Shown piece by piece: positions 8,750 to 17,751 of a DNA stretch of 64,000 nucleotides. The stretch spans positions 496,001 through 560,000 of the forward strand of contig NZ_BFBR01000001.1 in the NCBI RefSeq assembly GCF_003112735.1, in the 5' to 3' direction. Under the pieces are notes generated by a model. It saw only the letters and a program-made list of their open reading frames with translations, was not told the DNA's origin and made no database searches. This DNA comes from Candidatus Phycosocius bacilliformis (GTDB lineage Bacteria; Pseudomonadota; Alphaproteobacteria; Caulobacterales; Aquidulcibacteraceae). Both the position numbers and the translations under genes were made by a program. How positions within the stretch are numbered: the stretch's first letter is position 1; each line of letters begins with the position of its first letter.

Positions 8750-11356
8750 TCACCGTCGCAGCGTTAGGCTGATCGAAATTGAACGTCCACGCTTGTAGGT
8801 GTTAGCTTCAGTCCGACCAAGTTTGGACATTTGGAATTCCTGATTGTCTTCTGCCAACAGGTTCCGACCGCTGATTCCAAAAGTATAGTCAGTTTTGCCA
8901 ATGGTGAAGTCGCGCTTGTAAACCAAATCAACATTAGTGCCGGGTTGTTCGATGACCGAGGGCACAGATCCAAGCCCACGGCGGGCAATACGTTCATCCA
9001 CCCAGCCAACCAGCAAGGTCAGTTGTTGATCGTCAGTCTCGTAACCCAATTGCAGATTGGCGATGTTCTTGGGCGTGCCTTGCAATTCGCTGCCATCCAA
9101 ACCGAATTGGGCAGCAGAGATTGAACGGAAATCAATTGGACTAATCACATTGCTGCCCGCCGGAGCGGTCACTTCAGAGTGTGTATATGTGTAATTGGCG
9201 GCAAAGTTCCACTTTGCATCCTGCAACACCGGCAGCTTAAACGGCAACTCGAAATTGGCACGATACTCCAATTCGAGGCCATAGAGCGTTGCTTCAGGTG
9301 CATTGATGAAGCGTGTGTATGAGCGCTCAAGCCGCACAATCACTTCTTCAATCGGGTTGTCGATTTTTTTATAGAAAGCCCCGGCGGTGACAAATTGTCC
9401 GCGTCCGAAGTAATATTCCAATCGCGCGTCATAATTCTCAAACTCGCTGTCCTTCAGGAAAGGATTTCCCTGGTAGATGCGGTTTGATTCCGGGTCGATA
9501 TAGGGTGTGAAGGCCAGTTCGCGGAATTGAGGGCGGGCAATCGTCCGCGAATAACCCAAACGCATCTGCAGCTCATCGGCAAAATTCCAGGTAAGCGTGG
9601 CTGCAGGCAGGATGTAATCATTGGCAATCTCGACCGGAGCGGTCGGGGTATCACCAAACCGATTGGTGGTGCGGACCTTTTGGGTTGCATCTTCATAGCG
9701 CAATCCGGCCGATGCCCGAATGAATGACGTCAACTCAAACGCACTGGCCAGATAGAATGCTGTGTTATCGAGCTTGCCGACATAAGCATCATCCTTGCCA
9801 GTTTGTTCGCTGATTACGAAGCGAGCCGGATCGATGTTGTCGGGGGAGAAGAGAAAGTCCACGCGTGAGCGCAGCACATTTTGGGAAGTTGGTCCGCGCG
9901 GGCCCGTGAAGGCAAAACTCAGCAGTTCGTAATTGCGGTCTGTTGAGGCGGTCACACCCCCAGCAGTCAGTTCAATCTCGCGACCTGCCGCCAGCTTCAG
10001 CACATATTTGGCGTCAAAGCCAAAGCTTGCCACCTGATCTTTCAATTCCGAGAAGCGGATAGCATTTCCCAATGAAGCACCATTGAAGGCGGTGATGCCA
10101 TTGACGACAGTATAAGAAATGTCGCGCTCATAGGGAGCCTTGCGGGTCGATTGGCCAATTGAACCGCGCCATTGCAGTTCAACCCCACCGAAATTGTGCT
10201 CGCCCGAGACTTGCGCCGAAGCCAATTCACGCTCGTACCAAGCTGTGCCCTCGGTGCGATAGGATTGGCCGGTTGGCAGATTGGTGTCGGTGCCAACTTC
10301 AACTTGCGCCTTTTTCGATGTGCTGCGAACAAGCAGGCCTGTCACGCCGATCCGATTGTCACCCCAACTGGCGCTGGCACTGCCAAAGCCGTTGAGAACG
10401 ATATCCCAAGTTGACGATAAATTGGTGCCCTCTGCCTCTATTGTGTCCGACACCACATCCTGACGGAACGCTTCTTGGGTTTTAAAGCCACTCTTATAGC
10501 CGAACACGCCGACCAGACCGACTGTGACATCCTTGACATCGAGGCTTCGCCCAGCAGTCACTTCAGCTTCAAAATCTGGCCGCGTGCGCTCGCTTTGAAT
10601 CACCGTCAAAGGTGCGTTGATAAAGCTCTCCCCGATGAATTCGAGCTGTCGCGGCGTGAAATTGGTGTCATTGATCCGCCGCCCCGTTGATACCGCATCG
10701 CGCACCGGCTGAGGTAGACGGCGCAGATCGGTGTCAATGCCCGTCCAATCCATCTTATGGCCTTCATAGACCAGGCCACGCTTAAAGGTCGTCTCGCTGT
10801 TGAAGCCGGTTCCAGCCTTGACTGTCAGGAAGTTTTCATTCGGCGTCTTCAGGGTTCGCAAATCAATAATGCCGCCGCCGAATTCGCCCGGATAATTAGG
10901 CGAAAACGTTTTCTGCACCGTCGCGCCGTTGAGAATGTTGGACGGGAACAGATCCAATGGCACTTGGCGGCGAAGTGGCTCTGGGCTGGGCAGGGGCGAG
11001 CCGTTGAGCAAGGCAGATGAATAGCGGTCACCCAAACCGCGTACATATACGAAACGTCCTGAGACGACGGACAAACCCGTCAAACGTGTCAGTGCTGAGG
11101 CGGCAGTGTCATCACCCGTGCGCGCCAGATCCGCCGCTGATAAAAAGTTAGCGACTTCTGAGGTGACACGCTGGGGCTCCGGAATGAATCGGCCCCGCAC
11201 AACAACGACTTCAACCTCCTGTTCGGGCGGTTCTTCGCTGGTCGAGGCGGGCTCGCTTGGTGTGGTCTGGGCAGATGCCAAGCTTGGCAACAGAGCCGGC
11301 GCGGCAAGCACGCTGGTCAGCCACAGGATTGGGCGCAGGCGGGCTGGAATGGTCAT
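8750..11356 (-). CDS. TonB-dependent outer-membrane receptor
   Basis: An outer-membrane active transporter of about 868 residues, driven by TonB. It has a signal peptide ending near LPSLASAQ, a plug domain (about 45-190) with the paired segments FVYVRGLGDRYSSALLNGS and PLDLFPSNIL, then a 22-strand-type barrel ending in an aromatic or hydrophobic strand, GRSISISLTLRR. The PNYPGEFGGGIIDLRT stretch marks the plug-barrel junction. The ATG at 11356 is preceded by AAAGG and gives a proper signal peptide; the frame is open to 11500. It lies downstream of a large surface-type lipoprotein on the same strand, suggesting a receptor/lipoprotein pair. The substrate cannot be read from the sequence. Confidence 0.93.
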   Translation of the reverse strand: MTIPARLRPILWLTSVLAAPALLPSLASAQTTPSEPASTSEEPPEQEVEVVVVRGRFIPEPQRVTSEVANFLSAADLARTGDDTAASALTRLTGLSVVSGRFVYVRGLGDRYSSALLNGSPLPSPEPLRRQVPLDLFPSNILNGATVQKTFSPNYPGEFGGGIIDLRTLKTPNENFLTVKAGTGFNSETTFKRGLVYEGHKMDWTGIDTDLRRLPQPVRDAVSTGRRINDTNFTPRQLEFIGESFINAPLTVIQSERTRPDFEAEVTAGRSLDVKDVTVGLVGVFGYKSGFKTQEAFRQDVVSDTIEAEGTNLSSTWDIVLNGFGSASASWGDNRIGVTGLLVRSTSKKAQVEVGTDTNLPTGQSYRTEGTAWYERELASAQVSGEHNFGGVELQWRGSIGQSTRKAPYERDISYTVVNGITAFNGASLGNAIRFSELKDQVASFGFDAKYVLKLAAGREIELTAGGVTASTDRNYELLSFAFTGPRGPTSQNVLRSRVDFLFSPDNIDPARFVISEQTGKDDAYVGKLDNTAFYLASAFELTSFIRASAGLRYEDATQKVRTTNRFGDTPTAPVEIANDYILPAATLTWNFADELQMRLGYSRTIARPQFRELAFTPYIDPESNRIYQGNPFLKDSEFENYDARLEYYFGRGQFVTAGAFYKKIDNPIEEVIVRLERSYTRFINAPEATLYGLELEYRANFELPFKLPVLQDAKWNFAANYTYTHSEVTAPAGSNVISPIDFRSISAAQFGLDGSELQGTPKNIANLQLGYETDDQQLTLLVGWVDERIARRGLGSVPSVIEQPGTNVDLVYKRDFTIGKTDYTFGISGRNLLAEDNQEFQMSKLGRTEANTYKRGRSISISLTLRR

Positions 11357-11381
11357 GACGGACAGGCCTTTATCAAACAGG

Positions 11382-11404
11382 AAAAGGCGGCCCCCTTGGC
11401 CGCC
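11382..11404 (-). terminator. GC-rich hairpin with T-tract between lipoprotein and receptor genes
   Basis: On the minus strand GGCGGCC and GGCCGCC pair across a five-base loop and are followed by TTTT, then CCTGTTT. It lies after the lipoprotein stop and about 26 bases before the receptor ATG. It could end the upstream transcript or act as a partial terminator lowering receptor expression. Confidence 0.7.
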
Positions 11405-11451
11405 GGAAAACGACCGGCGCGACAGCAGTCTGCCGCACCGGCCAAACAAGA

Positions 11452-14108
11452 TCAGCACGTTGAGCCAGCAGCCAGGCCGCAGGTCCAAGACGCCCACCAC
11501 AGGTCCGCCGCATCGCGAACAGCCCCGATATAGCTGGTGGTCACAAAGAAGGTGTCGATCGAACGGGCGTTCACGGCAGGGCGTGCGGCTTCGGCAGAGC
11601 CATTAATGAAGCGATTAGCCAAAGTTGCCGTGGTGCCAGTGCTGTTGTTCGATCCGGCATTCAGGCGCGCGGTAGCCACTGCCCCATACCCCCCGGCGCA
11701 GCTCGACAGAATTGAGTCAAGTTGCGGAGCCGGACTGGTATTGGCGGTCTCGAAGTTGAGACAGGTTGTCGAACCGGTGACAACACCGTTCAACAAGCGG
11801 GCAGATCCGCCCGGTGTACCGCCCGTATTGTTGAGGATGATGCCCGTCAGACCAGCCGACGCATCATTTTGCGGCACGCCAACGAATGTGAAGTTGGCGA
11901 TGATCGGATTGGTGTTGAGGGTACCCGCCAAGCTGGCCACAGTCCGGTTGCTGCCTTCGATCATCCGGTCAGGGCCGCCGCTGGCCGTCAAAGCCTGCAG
12001 GACGATGCCGAATTGGGCCTTGCCGGTCCAGCCTTCGTCAAAGTCGAGCGAGTCATCCAAAGCGCCGGTAACCACCCAATTGCGCAGATTGACTGTGCCG
12101 CCGAAAATTTCGATGCCATCATCGCCGGAATTATGGACCTGCACATTGCTGATCTCGGTGGCAGAGCCCACCCCGCCCAGCGTCAGACCATTGAGGTCAT
12201 CACCAGCGGCTGCCGAGGTCAAGAAGGCACCTGGATAGCGAATCTGGAGAAAGGTAATGCGGCCACTATTGTCAGCCGGTGTGGCCCCGCCATAAAGCGC
12301 CTGGCGGCCGGTGGCTGCTGTAATGCCCTCCACAGCATTTTGACAATCGGCACTACCTTGGGCGACTGCGGTCGAACAGCCACGGATTGGGGCCGCCCCC
12401 AACACAATCAGGCCGGCCCATTCGCGGCTCGCCCGGGCCTTATCTGTCTGTGTCCCAGCAATGTCATTGCGTGAGGTGAAAATGACAGGAGCTTGAGCTG
12501 TACCATTGATAAAGATTTGCGAACCGCGGTTAACGATCAGCACATCGGCGGAGCTTGAGCCGTAAACGCGCACGCCGGGATCAATCGTCAAACTCGCAGC
12601 AGTCCCGGCATTCAGAGCAGCACCCCGATCAAAACCAACATCGACGCGACCTGAGATCTGATACACATTGCCTGCTGTTAGGCGCAAATTGGTCGGAACG
12701 GTGCCGCTGCCAATCACCCCTGTAATGACGCAATTGCGCTGTCCCGCAAGTGTGCCCTGCTCGCTGGTTCCAACGGGGCAGGCTGCAGGCGGCAACAATT
12801 GGATAGTCCAGCCAGAAGCCCAGTTAGATGTGGCCGTCGCTGCTGGCGAAAATGCACCCACATAATCGGTTGCCTCAAAGAAACTGTTGATCGGTGCTGG
12901 ATTGGTGGCGGTGCGAGCCAATTCGTTCGGGCCCGGCAAGAGCGATGCGCTCAAGCTTGTCGCCACCGCCGAAACGTTGTTGGACCCTGCGCTGAAAGCG
13001 GCAGCCGCCACGCTGTCGAGGCTGCCCGGACAGTCGAACATCAAGGAATCATAACGCACGCCTGGCGATGTGTTCGCGGTACTGGCCACCGCACACGTAT
13101 TCGTGCCAGTCACCACACCGTTTACAAAGCGACCCGCAGCACCAGGGGTGCCCCCGGTATTGTTGAGCACAATACCTTGGAGATTGGCACCAGCCGAATT
13201 GGTGCGCACACCCACCGCGGTGAAATTGGCAATCACAGGATTGGTGTTCAGCGTACCAGCCAAGCTGGCCACGGCACGATTGCTGCCTTCAAAAAGCCGG
13301 TCTGGGCCTCCCGCATTGGCCGTCTGCTTAATGACGAGGAATTGCACCGCGCCCGTCCAGCCCTCGTCGAAGTCGAGACCGTCATCCAGTGCGCCAGTGA
13401 TGACGATATTCTTCAAATTGGTGGTACCACCAAACACTTCGATTCCGTCGTCACCAGAATTGTGCACCTGCAGGAAGCTGATGTCGGTACCTGAACCTAT
13501 GCCACCCAAGGTCAAGCCATTGAGGTCGTCACCAGCCGCTGCTGAGGATAGAAATTCACCTGGATAGCGGATTTGCACATAGCGCATGGTCCCGCTGGAA
13601 TCCGTGGTCGTCGCCCCGCCATAAAGCGCCTGCCGACCAGTGGCCGCGGTAATGCCCTCCACAGCATTCTGGCAATCCACGCTGCCTTGGGCGACAGCTG
13701 TCGAGCAGCCGCGAATTGGCGCTCGGCCCAACAAGATTACCCCGCCCCATAAGCGGTTTGTGGTCTCTGGAATGGCAGTTCCGGCAATGTCTTCCTTCCC
13801 GGTGAAGACAATAGGTTGGCTTGGGGTGCCGACAGCATTGATGCGACTGCCGCGGTTTACGATAAGAACGTCTGTGGCCTCGTCGCCAAAAACCGTCACG
13901 CCTGGCTCAATCGTCAAGGTCGCGGCCACGCCAGTTGCGGCATTGCCAGTCGCACCGAGGTCACGCCCGACATCAACCCGCCCGGAAAGACGATATGCAA
14001 CACCAGCGATGCGTGGCAGGGTCAAGTTTGTCAGGATTTCACCGGTCACATTGCAGACCGTCGTGGTACCAATGGCCGTGCCAATCACGGTACCTTGCGG
14101 GCACGTCG
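11452..14108 (-). repeat. Tandem duplication within the lipoprotein gene, period about 1.33 kb
   Basis: Two in-frame copies, roughly 12785-14108 and 11452-12784, encode the same series of motifs in the same order, and many stretches are also nearly identical in DNA (for example around 12310-12350 and 13635-13675). Copy boundaries are approximate, set by the CPxGT-type start of each unit. Confidence 0.75.
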
Positions 14109-14268
14109 CGCCACTGCCCGAGCCCCCCGTCCCGCCGCCACCGGTGCCGCCGGGGGGGTCACCCACAAAAGTTGCACCTGGAGACTGGATGCTGCCGCCT
14201 TGTGAACAAGCAGCCAATGCGAGTGCAAGTGCGGCGACCATCGCACCGCGAGCCTTCAAGAATGTCAT
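11452..14268 (-). CDS. Large lipoprotein with two tandem homologous halves (beta-helix-like)
   Basis: A predicted outer-membrane lipoprotein of 938 residues. The start at ATG 14268 has GAGGGGATTAGG in front, and the signal ends in a lipobox LALAAC followed by a Gly/Ser/Pro-rich spacer. The rest is two copies of a roughly 440-residue unit. Both contain GRVDVG, DVLIVNRGS, RGCSTAVAQGS.DCQNAVEG, ITAATGRQALYGGAT, SAAAGDDLNGLTLGG, VHNSGDDGIE, LDFDEGWTG and VASLAGTLNTNP. The repeating short strands with Gly/Asn turns suggest a parallel beta-helix, but this is inferred. Its place upstream of the TonB-dependent receptor suggests that it binds or presents the receptor's ligand at the surface. No catalytic motif was recognised. 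Confidence 0.85.
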   Translation of the reverse strand: MTFLKARGAMVAALALALAACSQGGSIQSPGATFVGDPPGGTGGGGTGGSGSGATCPQGTVIGTAIGTTTVCNVTGEILTNLTLPRIAGVAYRLSGRVDVGRDLGATGNAATGVAATLTIEPGVTVFGDEATDVLIVNRGSRINAVGTPSQPIVFTGKEDIAGTAIPETTNRLWGGVILLGRAPIRGCSTAVAQGSVDCQNAVEGITAATGRQALYGGATTTDSSGTMRYVQIRYPGEFLSSAAAGDDLNGLTLGGIGSGTDISFLQVHNSGDDGIEVFGGTTNLKNIVITGALDDGLDFDEGWTGAVQFLVIKQTANAGGPDRLFEGSNRAVASLAGTLNTNPVIANFTAVGVRTNSAGANLQGIVLNNTGGTPGAAGRFVNGVVTGTNTCAVASTANTSPGVRYDSLMFDCPGSLDSVAAAAFSAGSNNVSAVATSLSASLLPGPNELARTATNPAPINSFFEATDYVGAFSPAATATSNWASGWTIQLLPPAACPVGTSEQGTLAGQRNCVITGVIGSGTVPTNLRLTAGNVYQISGRVDVGFDRGAALNAGTAASLTIDPGVRVYGSSSADVLIVNRGSQIFINGTAQAPVIFTSRNDIAGTQTDKARASREWAGLIVLGAAPIRGCSTAVAQGSADCQNAVEGITAATGRQALYGGATPADNSGRITFLQIRYPGAFLTSAAAGDDLNGLTLGGVGSATEISNVQVHNSGDDGIEIFGGTVNLRNWVVTGALDDSLDFDEGWTGKAQFGIVLQALTASGGPDRMIEGSNRTVASLAGTLNTNPIIANFTFVGVPQNDASAGLTGIILNNTGGTPGGSARLLNGVVTGSTTCLNFETANTSPAPQLDSILSSCAGGYGAVATARLNAGSNNSTGTTATLANRFINGSAEAARPAVNARSIDTFFVTTSYIGAVRDAADLWWASWTCGLAAGSTC

Positions 14269-14299
14269 CCTAATCCCCTCACTGACCGGGGGCATCTGA

Positions 14300-14780
14300 T
14301 GCTCAAACCAGGCCGGAACAGGCCAATGCTGAAGGGTTTGATCAAACAGAAGCCCGACGGACTATCGGGGCCTCCCTAGAGCTTGGATGTGACAGTCTCA
14401 CAAAGTCCGCGTGACACTATCATCAATTCGTGATGACGCTTTTGTGGCAAATCGTCTGTATACAGACTTCATAAAACACAGGACGATTGTCGCTCTGCCC
14501 GATCGATCACATAGATTGAATTCTGCCGATAATGTGCTTGGGTTGTGAATCGACCAAAAATCAATCGGCAACCGATTGGGAAGGCACTGCCTTATTGGCC
14601 CCCAAGAAAACGCCTAAATATTTGATGTCAAATCATTTATTTTTGCTTGCTGTTTCCTGTAAACACACCAGAGCCAAGACTGAGGTATTGTTAACAGATT
14701 CACAAATAATCCCTGTCCAGACTCATCGCCGCAACATGTGAACATCCAAGAATTCACAGAACGGGCTGGAAACCAACACC
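14300..14780. other. 481-bp intergenic region between divergent genes
   Basis: The region is AT-richer than its surroundings and must hold the promoters of the leftward lipoprotein gene and the rightward histidine kinase. A perfect 7-bp inverted repeat, CAATCGG-CAA-CCGATTG, lies at 14562-14578 and could be an operator. A possible 69-codon frame at 14532-14741 lacks a ribosome site, has poor codon character and is not called. Confidence 0.5.
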
Positions 14781-16202
14781 ATGTCGAACCGACTGCTGCG
14801 CCGCCACCATGATTATATGACTTTGGTCCATTGCCGGGATAAAGCCTGGGGTGGGCATGCTTCTACCCGGATACTATCGATCCTGATTTCGGCTATTTCG
14901 GTCGGCGTCGCGGTTCCTGGACCTTGGTGGATTGCATGTGTTACCGCCATGTCCATCGGATGGGGTCTTGAGACTGCCTTTTATCGCTGGCTCAGCAGTA
15001 AAATCGACAATCCCGACAGTCTTGCCATTGCCGACCTGGCTTGGATCAAGGAACGGACGATCTGGGCGATTACAGGATTGGTGGTTATCTACGCTTTGCC
15101 ATTCTTAGGCTTGGCTATTGCCCCGCATCCAGGCCCAGTTTTGGGACTGATTTTTGCCTGTGGCAGTCTGTTGGTGATTTGTGGACAGCATGTGCTGGAC
15201 CGCAAGATGGTCTATTGGACCCTGCCTGTCATTATGATTGCCGCCATTCTCTGTGCCTATCGACTCGCTGATGGATGGGTGGCTTATCTTTTGGGATTTC
15301 TGGCATTTCTGCTCGGGGTCAACACAGTGGTGCTATCGGGGGCGTCAGTGCGCTCGGCGGAAGAATTGATCGAGGCACAGGGCCAGGCTTTAAGGCTGGC
15401 CGATGAGCTTGATGAGCGGGTTGTGCAGCGCACACGCGAACTTGAGGCCGCTGCCAAGGCCGCAGAAGAAGCCAATAAGGCCAAATCGCGCTTTCTGGCC
15501 AATATGAGCCATGAGTTGCGCACACCTCTTAACGCTGTGATCGGTTATGCCGAAATGGTTGGCGAGGACGTGCGCTCTGGCGACATGGGTTCTGTTGCCT
15601 CGGATATCGACAAAATCCGAAATGCCGCCCGTCACCTCCTCGGCCTGATCAATGAAGTGCTGGATATCTCCAAAATGGAGGCCAATGAGCAAGTGTGCAG
15701 GCCAAGCCAATTTGATATACGTACCCTCGCTCAAGAAGCTTTGGACGCGATCATTCCGCAAGCTGCTGCCCAAGAAACCAACTGTCATATTGTGTTCGCC
15801 GAAGGACTGCACACCCAAGCCTACAATGATGAGGGCAAGCTGCGGCAATGCCTCTTAAACTTGTTGTCAAATGCGGTGAAATTCACCTCCAAAGGGACGA
15901 TCACCTTGGCCTGCCGCACCATTGGTGACAGAGACGAATTCATCGCCTTCGAGGTCGCTGATACGGGCGTGGGCATCGACCCGCAGGATTTGTCGCGCAT
16001 TTTTATGCCCTTTTACCAAGGCGACAATAGTCTAACCCGCACGGTGGAGGGAACCGGCCTTGGCCTGGCAATCAGTCAGCGACTGGCTCGGCTGATGGGC
16101 GGCGATTTGACGGCCCAAAGTCTGCCCGGCGAAGGGTCGGTCTTCACCCTGACAATTGCGCAAACGATTGATGCTTCAAAGACAGAGGCTCACGCAGCTT
16201 AA
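14781..16202 (+). CDS. Membrane-bound sensor histidine kinase (orphan)
   Basis: A two-component sensor kinase of 473 residues. The N-terminal half has about six membrane segments (residues 25-190), followed by a coiled-coil linker rich in Glu/Ala (about 195-232). The HisKA domain carries the phospho-accepting His244 in ANMSHELRTPLNAVIGYAE. The HATPase domain has the N box LLNLLSNAVKFTSKG, G1 VADTGVGIDP and G2 GTGLGLAI. There is no receiver domain and no response-regulator gene next to it, so the partner must be elsewhere. The signal may be membrane- or lipid-linked, since no periplasmic domain is visible. Confidence 0.9.
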   Translation: MSNRLLRRHHDYMTLVHCRDKAWGGHASTRILSILISAISVGVAVPGPWWIACVTAMSIGWGLETAFYRWLSSKIDNPDSLAIADLAWIKERTIWAITGLVVIYALPFLGLAIAPHPGPVLGLIFACGSLLVICGQHVLDRKMVYWTLPVIMIAAILCAYRLADGWVAYLLGFLAFLLGVNTVVLSGASVRSAEELIEAQGQALRLADELDERVVQRTRELEAAAKAAEEANKAKSRFLANMSHELRTPLNAVIGYAEMVGEDVRSGDMGSVASDIDKIRNAARHLLGLINEVLDISKMEANEQVCRPSQFDIRTLAQEALDAIIPQAAAQETNCHIVFAEGLHTQAYNDEGKLRQCLLNLLSNAVKFTSKGTITLACRTIGDRDEFIAFEVADTGVGIDPQDLSRIFMPFYQGDNSLTRTVEGTGLGLAISQRLARLMGGDLTAQSLPGEGSVFTLTIAQTIDASKTEAHAA

Positions 16203-16358
16203 GCCACGTGAGCCCCAACATTGGGATTTGGTGATCCGGCGAGCTTTGTCGACAGCGTTAATGCCACCCGGGGGTGTCAGTGAGATTGGATCAAAATGAG
16301 CCCGATTTCTGGTCCTGACCTATGGTCGGGTCGCAGCTATGTTATCGCCTCGGGACGA

Positions 16359-17615
16359 TCACAAGAAGTTTGTGACACGCTCGATAACAATGGCCGGAGC
16401 CATGCCGCCGGCTGCACACATGGTGATCAAACCATAGCGCCCGCCGGAACGTTCCAATTCATCCAATGCCGTCCCAATTAAGATAGAGCCAGTTGCCCCG
16501 ATGGGATGGCCCAAAGCCATCGCCCCGCCATTGATATTGACCTTGGTACGATCAAGTTTCAGATCACGGATGAATTTTTCTGCCACCACAGCAAAAGCTT
16601 CATTGATTTCCCAGACATCAATATCCTCGACGCGCAGGCCCGCCTTGGCAAGCACCTTGCGGGCTGCCGGCACTGGGGCATTGAGCATCAAAGTCGGGCA
16701 GTCGCCCACATTAGCCGTGGCGACAATGCGACCGCGCGGCACCCAACCTTGTGCCTTGGCATAGGTTTGCGAAGACAATAAAAGCGCTGCAGCCCCATCC
16801 ACGACACCCGATGAGTTCCCAGCGTGATGAACGTGACTGATTGCGCCCTTCAGCTGCGGATAGCGCCGGGTAATGAGGTCGCCATACGTCTGTCCACTAT
16901 CATCCACTTTAATGCCAGCCCACATGTCAAAAACGGTCTTCAGAGCACCGAGGCTTTCCATCGTGGTCTGCGGACGGGGAAATTCGTCGTGGTCAAGCGC
17001 CAAAGATCCATCGAGATTATGAACCGGCACCACCGACTTTTTGAAGCGGCCCTCGGCGATGGCTTGAGCAGCGCGCTGCTGGCTGGTGACGGCCAGCTGA
17101 TCGACAGCCTGCCGGTCGATGCCTTCCAATGTCGCGATGGCATCTGCGCAAACACCCTGTTGGGACTGGGGATGCTTGGCACGTAAGCTGAGATTGCCGG
17201 CATCAAGCATCGGCGGGGTAGTAGGGTCAGCCGTGGCGGCGGTATAGCTCATCATCTCGGTCCCACCGGCGATGACGCAATCTTCCATACCTGACATGAT
17301 CTGAGCAGCAGCCAAATTGACCGTGGTGATGCCGGAGCCGCAGAACCGGTCCAAAGTCACACCCGAGGCCTTGATATCATATCCGGCATCAAGGGCAGCC
17401 ATGCGGCCCAAGTCGCAACTTTGCGCGCCACGCTGCGAACTGGTACCCCAGATAATATCATCAACAGTGGCAGTATCGAGCTGGTTGCGGTCAGCGAGTG
17501 CTTTCAGCACGGTGGCGGCCAAATGTTGGGGATGCAAATGGGCCAAGCCCCCTTTGCCAACTTTGCCAAGGCCGCGCGGCGTACGGCAGGCGTCGATAAT
17601 ATAGGCGTTTGTCAT
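16359..17615 (-). CDS. Acetyl-CoA acyltransferase / thiolase
   Basis: A thiolase-family enzyme of 418 residues that condenses acetyl-CoA or cleaves 3-ketoacyl-CoA in the cytoplasm. It has the acyl-enzyme Cys92 in LDRFCGSGITTVNLAAAQ, the NEAFAV loop, the GGAMALGHPIGATG signature with its catalytic His, and the C-terminal CAAGGMAPAIVIE cysteine loop. All four catalytic segments are intact. The ATG at 17615 has AAGGGAG just upstream. It is separated from the polyamine operon by a terminator and converges on the histidine kinase gene. Degradative and biosynthetic subtypes cannot be separated here. Confidence 0.9.
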   Translation of the reverse strand: MTNAYIIDACRTPRGLGKVGKGGLAHLHPQHLAATVLKALADRNQLDTATVDDIIWGTSSQRGAQSCDLGRMAALDAGYDIKASGVTLDRFCGSGITTVNLAAAQIMSGMEDCVIAGGTEMMSYTAATADPTTPPMLDAGNLSLRAKHPQSQQGVCADAIATLEGIDRQAVDQLAVTSQQRAAQAIAEGRFKKSVVPVHNLDGSLALDHDEFPRPQTTMESLGALKTVFDMWAGIKVDDSGQTYGDLITRRYPQLKGAISHVHHAGNSSGVVDGAAALLLSSQTYAKAQGWVPRGRIVATANVGDCPTLMLNAPVPAARKVLAKAGLRVEDIDVWEINEAFAVVAEKFIRDLKLDRTKVNINGGAMALGHPIGATGSILIGTALDELERSGGRYGLITMCAAGGMAPAIVIERVTNFL

Positions 17616-17690
17616 GATCACTCCCTTGGCGTCGCGACCAGATCTTGTCGTCTGGCTTTAATCATCCTTAACCGGACGCTTCAGCGAGGG

Positions 17691-17724
17691 CAAACAAAAA
17701 GGGGCATCTTCCCAGATGCCCCTT
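17691..17724 (-). terminator. Rho-independent terminator of the polyamine operon
   Basis: On the minus strand AAGGGGCATC and GATGCCCCTT form a perfect 10-bp stem with a six-base loop, followed by TTTTTGTTT. It lies 27 bases after the stop of the potF-like gene. Confidence 0.93.
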
Positions 17725-17751
17725 ACATGGTGAGATTATGGTCTAACCAGA

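Noticed and set aside
12799-13494. Open frames on the plus strand opposite the duplicated lipoprotein gene
   Set aside because: They are shadows of a GC-rich gene with strong motifs on the minus strand, and the translated products lack recognisable features.
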